DNA of 64,000 nt from Pseudonocardia kunmingensis. Lineage in GTDB: Bacteria > Actinomycetota > Actinomycetes > Mycobacteriales > Pseudonocardiaceae. Positions 1 to 8,428 of this stretch are shown piece by piece. The notes beneath the pieces are model-generated. The model searched no databases. It was not told the origin of the DNA and saw only the letters and a list, made by a program, of their open reading frames with translations. The stretch is taken from NCBI RefSeq assembly GCF_006716445.1, contig NZ_VFPA01000004.1, positions 434,001 through 498,000 of the forward strand. Reading direction: 5' to 3'. The number at the start of each line of letters is the position of its first letter. The first letter of the stretch is position 1. Made by a program: the position numbers and the translations under genes.

Positions 1-1535
1 TCCCCGTCGGTCCACGGGTTGCCCGCGCCCCAGGTGTGCTCGTTGAACAGCGAGACCGACCGGTAGACGCGGTCGGAGTGCTCGGCCTCGTCGGCGAGCG
101 CCTCGCCGCCGAGCAGCGCCGACATGCCGCTCATCGTCTGCGCCCCGGTGACCGCCGCCTGCGCCTTGCGGGTCATCGCCAGCGGGCGGGCACCGGATCC
201 GACGCCCTCGACCCACCAGTCGCCCCAGTCGCCCTCGAACTCCTGGATCTGCCCGTCGAGGCGCTCCTCGGCGTCGCGGAAGAAGTCCTCGTTGCGCGAG
301 AGCCGCAGCCGCGGGTACAGCCAGTTCTCGTTCCAGCGGGCCACCGTGTCGGCCATGATCAGCCGCGGCGGGGCGTTGTCGCCGAAGTGGCCCTGCACGC
401 GCAGGTGCAGCACGTCCCACGGGTAGGGCTCGCGGTCGTGCACGGCGTCGCCGTGCCAGCCGAACATCCCCGGCGGGAACGGGTAGGGCTTGCTGGCCAG
501 CGCCGTGAGGTAGGCCGGGAGCATCCCGTCCACCTCCTCGTAGGAGGTGTCGAAGCCCAGCACCGACCCCTCCATGTACGCGAGGCCGTGCGGGCTGTCG
601 GTCATCCAGACCAGCACCGAGTTCCCGGCCGGGGAACGCCAGCGGAACAGCCGCGGCAGTTTCTGCCCACCGTTCAGGTGCGGCACCGAGCGACCCGCCC
701 AGTTGTGGGCGACCGACAGGTAGCGCACCCCGACCTGCGCGAGCGCGTCCGGCAGGCCCGCGACCGTGCCGGGCACGTCGGTCTGCATCGCCGAGGTGAA
801 CTCGACCCCGTAGCGGTCGCGGACGGTCCGCGCGAGGCGCAGCAGCTCGTGCAGCTCGTCGGTGGAGCAGGTGTCGGTGTGCAGGTTGTAGGGCATCGCG
901 GTGAGCTCGATCTGGCCCGCGCGCACGTAGTCGACGAACTCCTGCACGCGTTCCGGCGAGCGCGCCGCCACCCACTGCTCGAACGACCACAGCGACTCGA
1001 CGGCCCAGCGGAACTTCGCCTCGTCGGGCCGGTCGGCCGTGGCCCGGACGAGGTCGAGGCAGGAGTCGAGGAACGCGACGTGCTCGGCGAGCACCGTGCC
1101 CTGCGGGTCGGTGTAGCCGATGTCGAGGTGGCTGTGGTGGACCAGGTGGATCGTCCACTCCCGCACCGGGGCCAGCGTCACGTCGATCGCGCCGTCGGCG
1201 TCCAGCGACGGGATCGTGAGCCGGAACGCGGCCGGCGCGTCGACCGCGGGCACCAGCAGGCGCAGCGACCCGGCCGGCCCGTCGACGCCCTCGGCCGCCA
1301 CGGCCGAGCCGCCCTCCGTGTGCAGCTGCACGTCGCCCGCGCGCAGGTCGGCGAGCCCGTCCACCTCCACCCGGACCGCCTGGCGCCGGGGACCCCCGCG
1401 CAGCAGCTGCTCGCCGATCACGCGGACGGTGCGGCCGCCGAGCACGCCCCGGCCCGCGGCCGCGAAGTCGACCATCCCGGCCTTGGCCTTGTCGGCGGAC
1501 CAGGGGGTGGCGGCGATGAGTGCCTTGGTCGTCAT
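1..1535 (-). CDS. GH38-type alpha-mannosidase (partial, 3' end outside window)
   Basis: The N-terminal 511 residues of a large glycoside hydrolase are visible; the gene runs off the left edge. A beta-rich N-terminal part (about 1-128) precedes the catalytic domain, which opens with HHSHLDIGY (about residue 132), the GH38 zinc-binding H-x-D motif. A second motif, QTDVPG (Asp near 253), is where GH38 enzymes carry the nucleophile. HNWAGRS and the later FGWHGDAVHD are also typical of actinobacterial GH38-like proteins. The likely role is hydrolysis of alpha-mannosides imported by the ABC system encoded just upstream. The ATG lies 17 bp after the preceding permease stop, with GGAGGAGG-like purines before it, so it is the fourth gene of the leftward operon. 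Substrate linkage cannot be read from sequence. Confidence 0.85.
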   Translation of the reverse strand, partial: MTTKALIAATPWSADKAKAGMVDFAAAGRGVLGGRTVRVIGEQLLRGGPRRQAVRVEVDGLADLRAGDVQLHTEGGSAVAAEGVDGPAGSLRLLVPAVDAPAAFRLTIPSLDADGAIDVTLAPVREWTIHLVHHSHLDIGYTDPQGTVLAEHVAFLDSCLDLVRATADRPDEAKFRWAVESLWSFEQWVAARSPERVQEFVDYVRAGQIELTAMPYNLHTDTCSTDELHELLRLARTVRDRYGVEFTSAMQTDVPGTVAGLPDALAQVGVRYLSVAHNWAGRSVPHLNGGQKLPRLFRWRSPAGNSVLVWMTDSPHGLAYMEGSVLGFDTSYEEVDGMLPAYLTALASKPYPFPPGMFGWHGDAVHDREPYPWDVLHLRVQGHFGDNAPPRLIMADTVARWNENWLYPRLRLSRNEDFFRDAEERLDGQIQEFEGDWGDWWVEGVGSGARPLAMTRKAQAAVTGAQTMSGMSALLGGEALADEAEHSDRVYRSVSLFNEHTWGAGNPWTDG

Positions 1536-1552
1536 GGAGGAGGAGGAACCCT

Positions 1553-2362
1553 TCAGGAGGTGAGTTTCAGACTGCGGGTGAAGAAGCGCTGGAAGGCGAA
1601 GAACAGGACGACCGTGGGCAGCGATGCCACGAGCGCCCCCGCGAGCACGACGGGCGGCCCGATGTTCGAGTAGTTGCTGGTGAGGTCGGCCAGCGCGGCC
1701 ATGGCGGGCCGGACGTTCGGGCTCGTCCCGAGCGTGATCCCGAACAGCATGTCGTTCCAGATCCAGGTGAACTGGAACAGGAACGCGGCCACCATCGCGC
1801 TGCGCACCAGTGGCAGGTGGATGGACAGGAACATCCGCAGCCAGCTCGCGCCGTCCAGGGCCGCGGCCTCGCGCATCTCGCGCGGGACGGTCGTCATGTA
1901 GTTGCGGACGACGAAGAACGCGAACGGCACCGCGAGCGCCGCGTAGATCAGCAGCATCCCGTACTGCGTGTCGTAAAGCGACGTCGTCGCGTACCCGTTG
2001 AACAGCGGCGCGAGGAACATCTGCAACGGCAGGATCGTGCCGACGTAGATCGCCCAGAACCACAGCGCCGGCCGTTTCACCGGCATCACCACCACCGCGA
2101 ACGACGCCAGCGCGGCGACCACCACCGCGATCAGCGCACCGATGACGGCGTAGACGAGGCTGTTGAGCATCCCGGAGCCGACGTGGGCCGCGGTGAAGGC
2201 CTCGCCGACGTTGTCGAGGAACGCCCACGAGACGGGCCACCACGCGGGCGTGCCGGTGTAGTCGGCCGCCGCGGTGAAGGAGTTGACCACCAGCAGCCAG
2301 CTGGGTACCAGCCACAGCAGCGCGGTGGCCACGAGCACGACGTTCCTGACCGCACGTCCCAT
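1553..2362 (-). CDS. Carbohydrate ABC transporter permease (MalG type)
   Basis: A 269-residue inner-membrane permease with about six hydrophobic segments. The EAA loop (EAAALDGASWLRMF, about residues 165-178) docks the ATPase in MalG-type subunits. The C-terminal FFTRSLK is usual for the family. It pairs with the permease just upstream (9-bp gap) and with the lipoprotein receptor to form a CUT1-type sugar importer. No ATPase gene lies in the visible operon. In actinobacteria a shared ATPase of the MsiK type encoded elsewhere usually serves such importers, so that is the expected arrangement (inference). The neighbouring mannosidase suggests an alpha-mannoside or mannose-containing oligosaccharide as substrate. 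Confidence 0.93.
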   Translation of the reverse strand: MGRAVRNVVLVATALLWLVPSWLLVVNSFTAAADYTGTPAWWPVSWAFLDNVGEAFTAAHVGSGMLNSLVYAVIGALIAVVVAALASFAVVVMPVKRPALWFWAIYVGTILPLQMFLAPLFNGYATTSLYDTQYGMLLIYAALAVPFAFFVVRNYMTTVPREMREAAALDGASWLRMFLSIHLPLVRSAMVAAFLFQFTWIWNDMLFGITLGTSPNVRPAMAALADLTSNYSNIGPPVVLAGALVASLPTVVLFFAFQRFFTRSLKLTS

Positions 2363-2371
2363 TCCCGCTCC

Positions 2372-3298
2372 TCAGTTCGCGCGCAGCTGGCGGCGCAGGT
2401 AGATCCAGGACACCGCGACGACGACCACGGTGAGCACCACCGCGACGGCCGCGCCGGAGCCGTAGCGGGCGAGCGTGAACGTCTCCCGGTACATGGTCAG
2501 CGCGAGCGTCTCCGAGGCGGTGCCCGGCCCGCCCTGGGTGAGCAGCCAGACGATGTCGAAGGTCTTCAGGCTGTTGACGACGGAGATGCCGACGACCACC
2601 ACGGTGATCGGCCGCAGCTGGGGCAGCGTGATGTGCCAGAACAGCCGGAAACCGGTGGCCCCGTCGAGCTTCGCCGCCTCGATCGTCGACGGCGGGATCG
2701 CCTGCAGCCCGATCAGGAACAGGATCACGGCGACGCCGGTGCCCTGCCACGTGCTCGCCACGATCATGACGATGGTGTTGAGCGGCCACTCCAGCAGCCA
2801 GCCCTGCTCCATATCGGCGAGGCCGAGCGCGGCCAGCGCGGAGTTGAGCGCGCCGTCGTCGCGCAGCACGAACATCCAGACGACGGCGGTGGCCGCGCCG
2901 GACAGCGCGTAGGGCAGCACCAGGCTGAACCGGGCGAGCGCACCCCAGCGCACCTCGTGCGTGCCGACGGCGATCAGCAGGCCGATCAGCACCGGCAGGG
3001 CGAGCGTGCCGGCCACCCACATCAGCGTGTTGAGCAGCGTCTGGCCGAAGCCCGCGCTGGTGAACAGCGTGGCGTAGTTCTCCAGGCCGACGAAGGTGCG
3101 GGTGAAGCCGTTGTCGTCGAAGAAGCTGCGGTACGCCGTGTCCAGGAACGGCACGATCATCAGCACCGCGACGAGCGCGACCGCGGGTGCCAGGAACAGT
3201 GCGATCGCCAGCACGGACCGCGGGTCGCGCCGGGCCGCAGCGGTGGCGGGTGTGTGCGCCGGGCGCTCGACCTCGGCAGCAGGGGTCAGGACGGTCAT
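2372..3298 (-). CDS. Sugar ABC transporter permease (MalF type)
   Basis: A 308-residue permease beginning MTVLTPAAEVER, with a first membrane segment at about 28-50 and an EAA loop (IEAAKLDGATGFRLF, from about residue 206). The ATG overlaps the stop of the binding-protein gene by 4 bp (ATGA), which fixes this start. A much longer open frame exists upstream, but it runs through the binding-protein gene in another frame and is not coding. It acts with the downstream MalG-type subunit as the translocation channel of a CUT1 sugar importer. Translational coupling to the receptor and the second permease indicates one transcript. Confidence 0.93.
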   Translation of the reverse strand: MTVLTPAAEVERPAHTPATAAARRDPRSVLAIALFLAPAVALVAVLMIVPFLDTAYRSFFDDNGFTRTFVGLENYATLFTSAGFGQTLLNTLMWVAGTLALPVLIGLLIAVGTHEVRWGALARFSLVLPYALSGAATAVVWMFVLRDDGALNSALAALGLADMEQGWLLEWPLNTIVMIVASTWQGTGVAVILFLIGLQAIPPSTIEAAKLDGATGFRLFWHITLPQLRPITVVVVGISVVNSLKTFDIVWLLTQGGPGTASETLALTMYRETFTLARYGSGAAVAVVLTVVVVAVSWIYLRRQLRAN

Positions 3299-4599
3299 GC
3301 TCGCCAGGCCTCCCATTCGGCGTCGGCGCGGTCCTGCATGTTCCGCAGCACGGTGATCCCGTTGTCGACGGTGGGCGTGACCATGAAGGCGCTCAGGTCG
3401 CGCACGTTGCCCTCGACCAGCACCGGCGGCGAGGCCTCCCAGTAGCGGGTGACCTCCCGCGGCCGGACCCGGGCGACGTCCTGGGCGAGGTCGGCCACGG
3501 CGCTGCCGGTGGGCAGCGCGGCCGGGTTCGCCGAGGCGTCGCCGAGCTGGTCCACCCAGGCCTGCTGCACGTCGGTGGCGAGCCAGTTCTCGGCGACCGC
3601 CATCGCCTGCTCGTGCTTGTGCGCGTTGGCCGAGACGCACAGCGCCGCACTCTCGACGACCACCGCCTGCTCCACCGCGGGATCCACCGGCGGCACCAGG
3701 AACATCCCGACGTCCGCGGGGCCGAGCCCGGCCTCGGTGTAGCTGTTGATGTTGAACGTGCCCCCGAGCATCATGCCGAGCGTGCCGTCGGCGAACTGGC
3801 CCGGGAAGCCCGAGCTGTCGGCGTCCGGCCCGGAGAACAGACCGTCGGCGTACATCCGGGCCCACAGCTCCATCGTGGCCGTCGCCGTGTCGTCCAGGTA
3901 GCTCGCGCGCCCCGCGGCGACGTCCTCGTAGAAGTCGGGGCTGTGGGCGATCAGCAGCTGGGTGAACCAGATGATCGACTCCCACGTCGACGCGCCGGGG
4001 GCCCCGATCGGCGTGATCCCCGCGTCGCGCAGGGTCCCGGCCACCTCGAGCAGCTCGGCGAAGGTGGTCGGCACCGCGACCCCCGCGGCCGCGAACGTCC
4101 GCCGGCTGAAGAACATCGGGTAGTAGGTCTTGTAGAGCGGCAGCGCGTAGGGGCGGCCGTCGAAGCTGAACGACGCCCGCATCGCGGGGTCGACCCAGCC
4201 CTGGGCCTGCGCGTGGTCCCAGGCCCCGGACAGGTCGCTGATGATCCCGCCGCGCGCGATGTCCTGCAGCCGGTAGCCGTTCCACCACTTGAAGAGGTCG
4301 GTGGTGGCGTCGGTCTGCGCGGACATCCGCACGATCTGCTGGTAGGTGCTCTGGTTCGGCACGGCGCGCACGGCGAGCCGGGAGCCGGTGCGCTGCTCGA
4401 GCACGGTGGAGGCGGCGTCGTAGGCGGCGGCCCAGGTGGCGACGTCGTTGTTGAGCGTGAGCACGTTGCCGGGCGCGGGGCGGGTGTAGGTGCCGCGTGC
4501 GCAGCCGGTGGCGAGGGCGAGCCCGCCGGCACCGACGAGGCCGAGCAGCGTGCGACGGGAGAGTCCGCGGGGGCGCGGGCAGGGCGGCCGATCGGTCAT
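3295..4599 (-). CDS. Sugar ABC transporter substrate-binding lipoprotein (Tat signal)
   Basis: A 434-residue extracytoplasmic solute-binding protein (family 1). The N-terminus carries a twin-arginine motif (SRRTLLGLVG, Arg15-Arg16) and a lipobox LATGC with Cys33 as the lipidated residue, so it should be Tat-exported and membrane-anchored. The body shows receptor-like features such as FKWWNGYRLQDI and GMMLGGTFNINSY. The start at 4599 has GGAGG at the right spacing; the open frame upstream (to 4662) lacks one. It is the first gene of the leftward operon, so it should be the receptor that selects the mannose-containing substrate. Its promoter -10 (4634-4639, complementary strand) is overlapped by an operator-like repeat. 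Confidence 0.92.
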   Translation of the reverse strand: MTDRPPCPRPRGLSRRTLLGLVGAGGLALATGCARGTYTRPAPGNVLTLNNDVATWAAAYDAASTVLEQRTGSRLAVRAVPNQSTYQQIVRMSAQTDATTDLFKWWNGYRLQDIARGGIISDLSGAWDHAQAQGWVDPAMRASFSFDGRPYALPLYKTYYPMFFSRRTFAAAGVAVPTTFAELLEVAGTLRDAGITPIGAPGASTWESIIWFTQLLIAHSPDFYEDVAAGRASYLDDTATATMELWARMYADGLFSGPDADSSGFPGQFADGTLGMMLGGTFNINSYTEAGLGPADVGMFLVPPVDPAVEQAVVVESAALCVSANAHKHEQAMAVAENWLATDVQQAWVDQLGDASANPAALPTGSAVADLAQDVARVRPREVTRYWEASPPVLVEGNVRDLSAFMVTPTVDNGITVLRNMQDRADAEWEAWRA

Positions 4600-4633
4600 C
4601 GGGCCTCCGGTCGTCGGTGAACGGGTCGCACGG

Positions 4634-4693
4634 AAGGTATCGGTAACATCCCTGTTGAGCAAGATTCCTGGAGCAACCTAAGGTATCCGTATC
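4634..4693. promoter_or_regulatory. Divergent promoter region with two 14-bp operator-like repeats
   Basis: Two copies of AAGGTATCSGTAWC lie at 4634-4647 and 4680-4693 (12 of 14 identical). Rightward promoter: TTGAGC (4655-4660), 18-bp spacer, TAAGGT (4679-4684). Leftward promoter, read on the complement: TTGCTC (4662-4657), 17-bp spacer, TACCTT (4639-4634). The -35 boxes overlap and each -10 is covered by one repeat copy, as expected for joint repression of both operons. Each repeat contains two GGTAWC-like hexamers in tandem rather than the usual LacI palindrome. The LacI-family gene at 7273-8298 is the obvious candidate binder (inference). Confidence 0.6.
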
Positions 4694-4718
4694 TCGACCC
4701 GCTGTGTGAGGAGAACGG

Positions 4719-6410
4719 ATGACCGGTCCCGGTTACGACCCGAGCCCGCGCTACCCCTCCGTCGGGGGCCCGGTGACCACCGGATGGGACGGGCCGGTCG
4801 CCGGGCTCCCGGCGGCGCCGCTCACCCTCGCCGTCGACGGCCCGGCCACCCAGGACTGGCCGCGGCTGGCCGCCGACCTGGCCGAGCACCTGCGCGCGCG
4901 CTTCCCGGGCGTCGAGGCCCTCGACACGGCCACGCTGTTCGCCCCATGGGAGACCGTCGTGGAGCGCACCACGTCGGCGGAGCTGCCCGACGACCCCGAC
5001 TTCGCCCGCCTCGCCGAGGGCACCCTCGCCGACCTGCTCGACGCGTCCGAACACCCGGAACCTCCTGCCGAGGGCGTGCTCCTGGTCCACGGGCCGGGCG
5101 CGGCGCTGCTGCCCCACGACGTGCTCTGGTACGCCGACCGGCCCAAGCGATGCGCGGAGGCCGAGATCACCGCGGGCACCGGGCGCAACCTCGGCCAGCG
5201 CACCGGCGCCGGCACCACCCGCCGGCTGTTCTACGTGGACTGGCCCCTGCTCGACCGCCACCGCGACGCCCTGCTGGCCCGCGTCGACCGCTGGGTCGAC
5301 GTGCAGGACCCCGACGTGCCCGCGTCCGTCGACGGCGCCACGCTGCGGCGCACGGCCGCCGACCTGGCCGCCCGCCCGTTCCGCACCCGGCCGTTCTTCA
5401 ACTCCACCTCGTGGGGCGGGCACTGGGCCCAGCAGGAGCTCGGCGTCAACCCGGACGCTCCCAGCACGGCGCTGGGCTACGAGCTCATCGCGCCGGAGAG
5501 CGGCGTGCTGCTCGGGGACGGCCCCGAGGCGCAGGTCGAGATCCCGTTCGCGGCCGTGGTGGCGCTGCACCCCACCGAGGTGCTCGGCGCGGACGTCCAC
5601 GAGCGGTTCGGCACCTCGTTCCCGGTGCGCTTCGACTACCTCGACACCGTCGGCGGCGGCAGCCTGTCGGTGCACTGCCACCCGCAGCCGGAGTACATGT
5701 CGACGGTCTTCGGCTGGCCCTACACCCAGCACGAGACCTACTACGTGATGGAGACCAGCGGCGGGCGCTCGATCTACCTGGGCCTGCACGAGGACGTCGA
5801 CGTCGAGGCGTTCCACGCCGAGGCGCACGCCGCGGCGCACGAAGCCGTGCCGTTCGACATCACCGACCACGTCCAGGAACACCCGGCCACGGCGCACCAG
5901 CTCTACCTCGTGCCCGCGGGCACCCCGCACGGCAGCGGCGAGGGCAACGTGGTCCTGGAGATCAGCGCCACGCCCTACCTGTACTCCCTGCGGTTCTACG
6001 ACTGGCTGCGCCGCGACGCCGCGGGCCGGCAGCGACCCGTGCACGTCGGGCACGCCTTCCGCAACCTCGACACCACCCGCCAGGGCAAGGCCGTGCACGA
6101 GCAGCTCATCCAGGACGCCCGGCCGCAGCGCGCGGGCGAGGGGTGGCGCGAGGAGCTGATCGGCGCGCTGCCCGAGATGTTCTTCGAGGTCCGCAGGCTC
6201 GCCCTGGACGCGGGCGCGAGCGCCCCCGTGCGAACGGGCGGGAGCTTCCACGTGTGGACGGTCGTCGAGGGCGAGGCCGCCGTGTTCTCCGCGGGCGGGC
6301 GCACCCACCGGCTGGCCTACGCCGAGACGATGGTGGTGCCCGCCGCCGTCGGCGGCTACACGGTCGAGGCCGCGGGCCGGACCCGGCTCGTGCAGGCTCT
6401 CGTGCCGTGA
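4719..6410 (+). CDS. manA: Class I mannose-6-phosphate isomerase with N-terminal extension
   Basis: A 563-residue protein whose C-terminal two thirds is a type I phosphomannose isomerase cupin. HCHPQPEY (His319, His321, Glu325) and TPHGSGEGN (about 400) supply the metal-binding residues. It converts mannose-6-phosphate to fructose-6-phosphate. Classic ManA enzymes are near 390 residues. The extra N-terminal 200 residues (LTLAVDGPATQDW, then YVDWPLLDRHRDALL) resemble a degraded uridine-kinase-like fold seen in other long actinobacterial homologues (recalled, not searched). GTGAGGAGA precedes the ATG. It is first in the rightward operon and its stop overlaps the ROK start (GTGA), so it should process mannose released by the mannosidase. 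Confidence 0.88.
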   Translation: MTGPGYDPSPRYPSVGGPVTTGWDGPVAGLPAAPLTLAVDGPATQDWPRLAADLAEHLRARFPGVEALDTATLFAPWETVVERTTSAELPDDPDFARLAEGTLADLLDASEHPEPPAEGVLLVHGPGAALLPHDVLWYADRPKRCAEAEITAGTGRNLGQRTGAGTTRRLFYVDWPLLDRHRDALLARVDRWVDVQDPDVPASVDGATLRRTAADLAARPFRTRPFFNSTSWGGHWAQQELGVNPDAPSTALGYELIAPESGVLLGDGPEAQVEIPFAAVVALHPTEVLGADVHERFGTSFPVRFDYLDTVGGGSLSVHCHPQPEYMSTVFGWPYTQHETYYVMETSGGRSIYLGLHEDVDVEAFHAEAHAAAHEAVPFDITDHVQEHPATAHQLYLVPAGTPHGSGEGNVVLEISATPYLYSLRFYDWLRRDAAGRQRPVHVGHAFRNLDTTRQGKAVHEQLIQDARPQRAGEGWREELIGALPEMFFEVRRLALDAGASAPVRTGGSFHVWTVVEGEAAVFSAGGRTHRLAYAETMVVPAAVGGYTVEAAGRTRLVQALVP

Positions 6411-7276
6411 CCCCCGTTCCGGCGCTGGAGATCGGCGGGACCCACGTGTCCGCCGCCCTGCTCGCGCCGCCGTGGTCGCCCGGGCCCGTGCACCGCTCCC
6501 CCGTCCGCGCGCACGGCACGGCCGCGCAGATCGTGGAGGACCTGCTGCGCTGCGCCGCGGCGCTCGGGCCGCAGCCGGGCGCGCGGTGGGGCGTCGCGAT
6601 CCCGGGGCCGTTCGACTACGCCGCCGGGATCGGCCGGTTCACCGGCGTCGGCAAGTTCGACGCCCTGCGCGGGTTCGCCCTCGGCGACGCCCTCACCCGC
6701 GAGCTCGGCGCGGCGGAGGTGGTGTTCCTCAACGACGCCGCCGCGTTCGGCATCGGCGAGTGGCGGGCCGGCACCACGTGCGGGCACGACCGCGCCCTGG
6801 TCCTGACGCTGGGCACCGGCGTCGGCAGCTGCTTCCTCGACCGCGGCACCCCCGTCGGGGAGGGCCCCGACGTGCCGCCCGAGGGCCGGGCCGACCTGCT
6901 CACGATCGACGGGGCGCCGCTGGAGGACACGGTCTCGCGACGCGCGCTGCTGGCCCGCGCGGACGCTGCGCCGGGCGTCGACGTTCGCGACCTCGCCGAG
7001 CGCGCCCTGGCGGGCGACGCGACCGCGCGAGCGCTGTTCACCGACGCCTTCACGGCCCTCGGCCACGCCCTGGCACCCTGGGTCCGGCGCTTCGGCACCT
7101 CCCTCGTGGTCGTCGGCGGGGCGATCGCGGCATCATGGGACCTGGTGGCCGCCCCGCTGCGCGCGGGCCTGTCCGACGACCGGGCCGAGGTCCCGGTGGT
7201 CCCGGCGTCCTCGGCGCACGCGGGCCTCGTCGGCGCCGCCTGGTGGGCGCAGCGGTCGGGAGGAGGGACGTCGTGA
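6407..7276 (+). CDS. ROK-family sugar kinase lacking the usual zinc motif
   Basis: A 289-residue ROK protein with the N-terminal phosphate-binding loop ALEIGGTHVSAAL, the FLNDAAAFGIGEW segment (the Asp that acts as catalytic base in ROK kinases) and a second phosphate loop LTLGTGVGS. It likely phosphorylates mannose or glucose at C6, feeding the isomerase upstream. The CxCGxxGCxE zinc motif of most ROK kinases is absent: the matching stretch reads EGRADLLTIDGAPLED with no cysteines. The start is the GTG overlapping the manA stop. It lacks a DNA-binding domain, so it is a kinase type rather than a repressor type. Confidence 0.85.
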   Translation: MTPVPALEIGGTHVSAALLAPPWSPGPVHRSPVRAHGTAAQIVEDLLRCAAALGPQPGARWGVAIPGPFDYAAGIGRFTGVGKFDALRGFALGDALTRELGAAEVVFLNDAAAFGIGEWRAGTTCGHDRALVLTLGTGVGSCFLDRGTPVGEGPDVPPEGRADLLTIDGAPLEDTVSRRALLARADAAPGVDVRDLAERALAGDATARALFTDAFTALGHALAPWVRRFGTSLVVVGGAIAASWDLVAAPLRAGLSDDRAEVPVVPASSAHAGLVGAAWWAQRSGGGTS

Positions 7277-8298
7277 CGTCGATGGCGGCCGGCCGGGCAC
7301 CGACGCCCACGATGCGCGACGTGGCCGCGCACGCCGCGGTGAGCCCGATGACGGTGTCGCGCACCCTGCGCGGCGACCCCCGCGTGTCCCCGGAGATGCG
7401 CGCCCGCGTGCTCGCCTCGGTGGAGGCACTGCGCTACCGCCGCAACGACCTCGCCCGCGGTCTGCGCACCGGGCGCTCCAGCGGCCTGCTCGGGCTCGTC
7501 GTCACCAACCTCTCGAACCCGTTCTACTCCGAGCTGGCGCTCGGCGTGGAGAGCCTCGCCTCCGCGGGCGGCATGCGGGTGGTCATCGGCAACACCGGCG
7601 GCGACCTCGACCGGGAGCGGCAGCTCGTCGACGACATGGCCTCGCGCCGCGTCGACGGGATCATCGTGGTGCCCGCGGGCAACGACCACGCCCACCTCGA
7701 CCCCGCCGTGCTGCACGGGCTCCCCGTCGTGCTCGCCACCCGCCCGCCGTCCGGGCTCGACGTCGACTGCGTCGTCGTCGACGACTTCGGCGGCAGCCGT
7801 CGCGCCACCGCCGCCCTGGTCGCGCAGGGTCACCGCCGCATCGGTTTCCTCGGCCTCGGCCGGTCACTCTGGACGGGTGCGGAACGCCTGCGCGGCCACT
7901 GCGCCGCCCTCGAGGAGGCCGGCCTCGCCGTCGAGGACGCACTGCTGCGCAGCGTGCCGCCGGACGCGGGGGCGGCCGAGGCCGTCGCGCTGGAGCTGCT
8001 GGGCTCCGCCGACCCGCCCACGGCGCTGTTCGCGGCCAACAACCGCAACACCGTCGGCGCGTACCGGGCGATCGCGGAGAGCGGCTCGGCCGCCGCCCTG
8101 GCCGGCTTCGACGACGTCCCGCTGGCCGACCTGTTCGCCGCCCCGATCAGCGTGGTCACCTACGACACCGGCGAGGTCGGGCGGCGCGCCGCGGAACTCC
8201 TGCTCGACCGCATCGCCGACGAGGCCCCGCCGACCCACCCCCGCCTGGTCACGATCGCGACGACCCTCAAGGACTACCGCCCCCTGCGCCCGAGCTGA
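7273..8298 (+). CDS. LacI-family transcriptional regulator
   Basis: A 341-residue regulator. The N-terminal helix-turn-helix (TMRDVAAHAAVSPMTVSRTL, about residues 12-31) and hinge precede a periplasmic-binding-protein-like sensor domain (GLLGLVVTNLSNPFYSELA from about 72 onward). The GTG start overlaps the kinase stop by 4 bp; an in-frame ATG three codons later is an alternative. As last gene of the manA-ROK-LacI operon it probably senses a mannose-derived sugar and controls both divergent operons through the repeats at 4634-4693. That target is an inference from position only. Confidence 0.9.
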   Translation: MTSMAAGRAPTPTMRDVAAHAAVSPMTVSRTLRGDPRVSPEMRARVLASVEALRYRRNDLARGLRTGRSSGLLGLVVTNLSNPFYSELALGVESLASAGGMRVVIGNTGGDLDRERQLVDDMASRRVDGIIVVPAGNDHAHLDPAVLHGLPVVLATRPPSGLDVDCVVVDDFGGSRRATAALVAQGHRRIGFLGLGRSLWTGAERLRGHCAALEEAGLAVEDALLRSVPPDAGAAEAVALELLGSADPPTALFAANNRNTVGAYRAIAESGSAAALAGFDDVPLADLFAAPISVVTYDTGEVGRRAAELLLDRIADEAPPTHPRLVTIATTLKDYRPLRPS

Positions 8299-8299
8299 C

Positions 8300-8388
8300 C
8301 TCGCACACCGACTCCTGCGCTGCCACACCGACTGCAGTCGGTGCGCGACGGCAGGAATCGGTGTGCGACCGGCCGGACGGCCGCGGGG
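8300..8388. repeat. Nested palindrome unit, copy 1
   Basis: An 89-bp unit running from CTCGCACACCGACTCC to GGCCGCGGGG. Inner arms CACACCGACTGCAGTCGGTG form one hairpin, and outer arms TCGCACACCGA and TCGGTGTGCGA can enclose it. It follows the LacI stop and is repeated once 40 bp downstream with the same length and few substitutions. It may act as terminator for the rightward mannose operon, but the tandem duplication is unusual for a terminator. Confidence 0.8.
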
Positions 8389-8428
8389 CGATCGGCGAAC
8401 ACGCCGGCCGCGCGCGAGGTCGACTGGG

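Noticed and set aside
2372..4288. Long upstream extension of the MalF-type permease frame
   Set aside because: The first 330 codons read through the binding-protein gene in another frame; the ATGA overlap fixes the true start at 3298.
4634..4647. Classical LacI palindromic operator
   Set aside because: The site reads as tandem GGTATC GGTAAC hexamers rather than an inverted repeat with a central CG.
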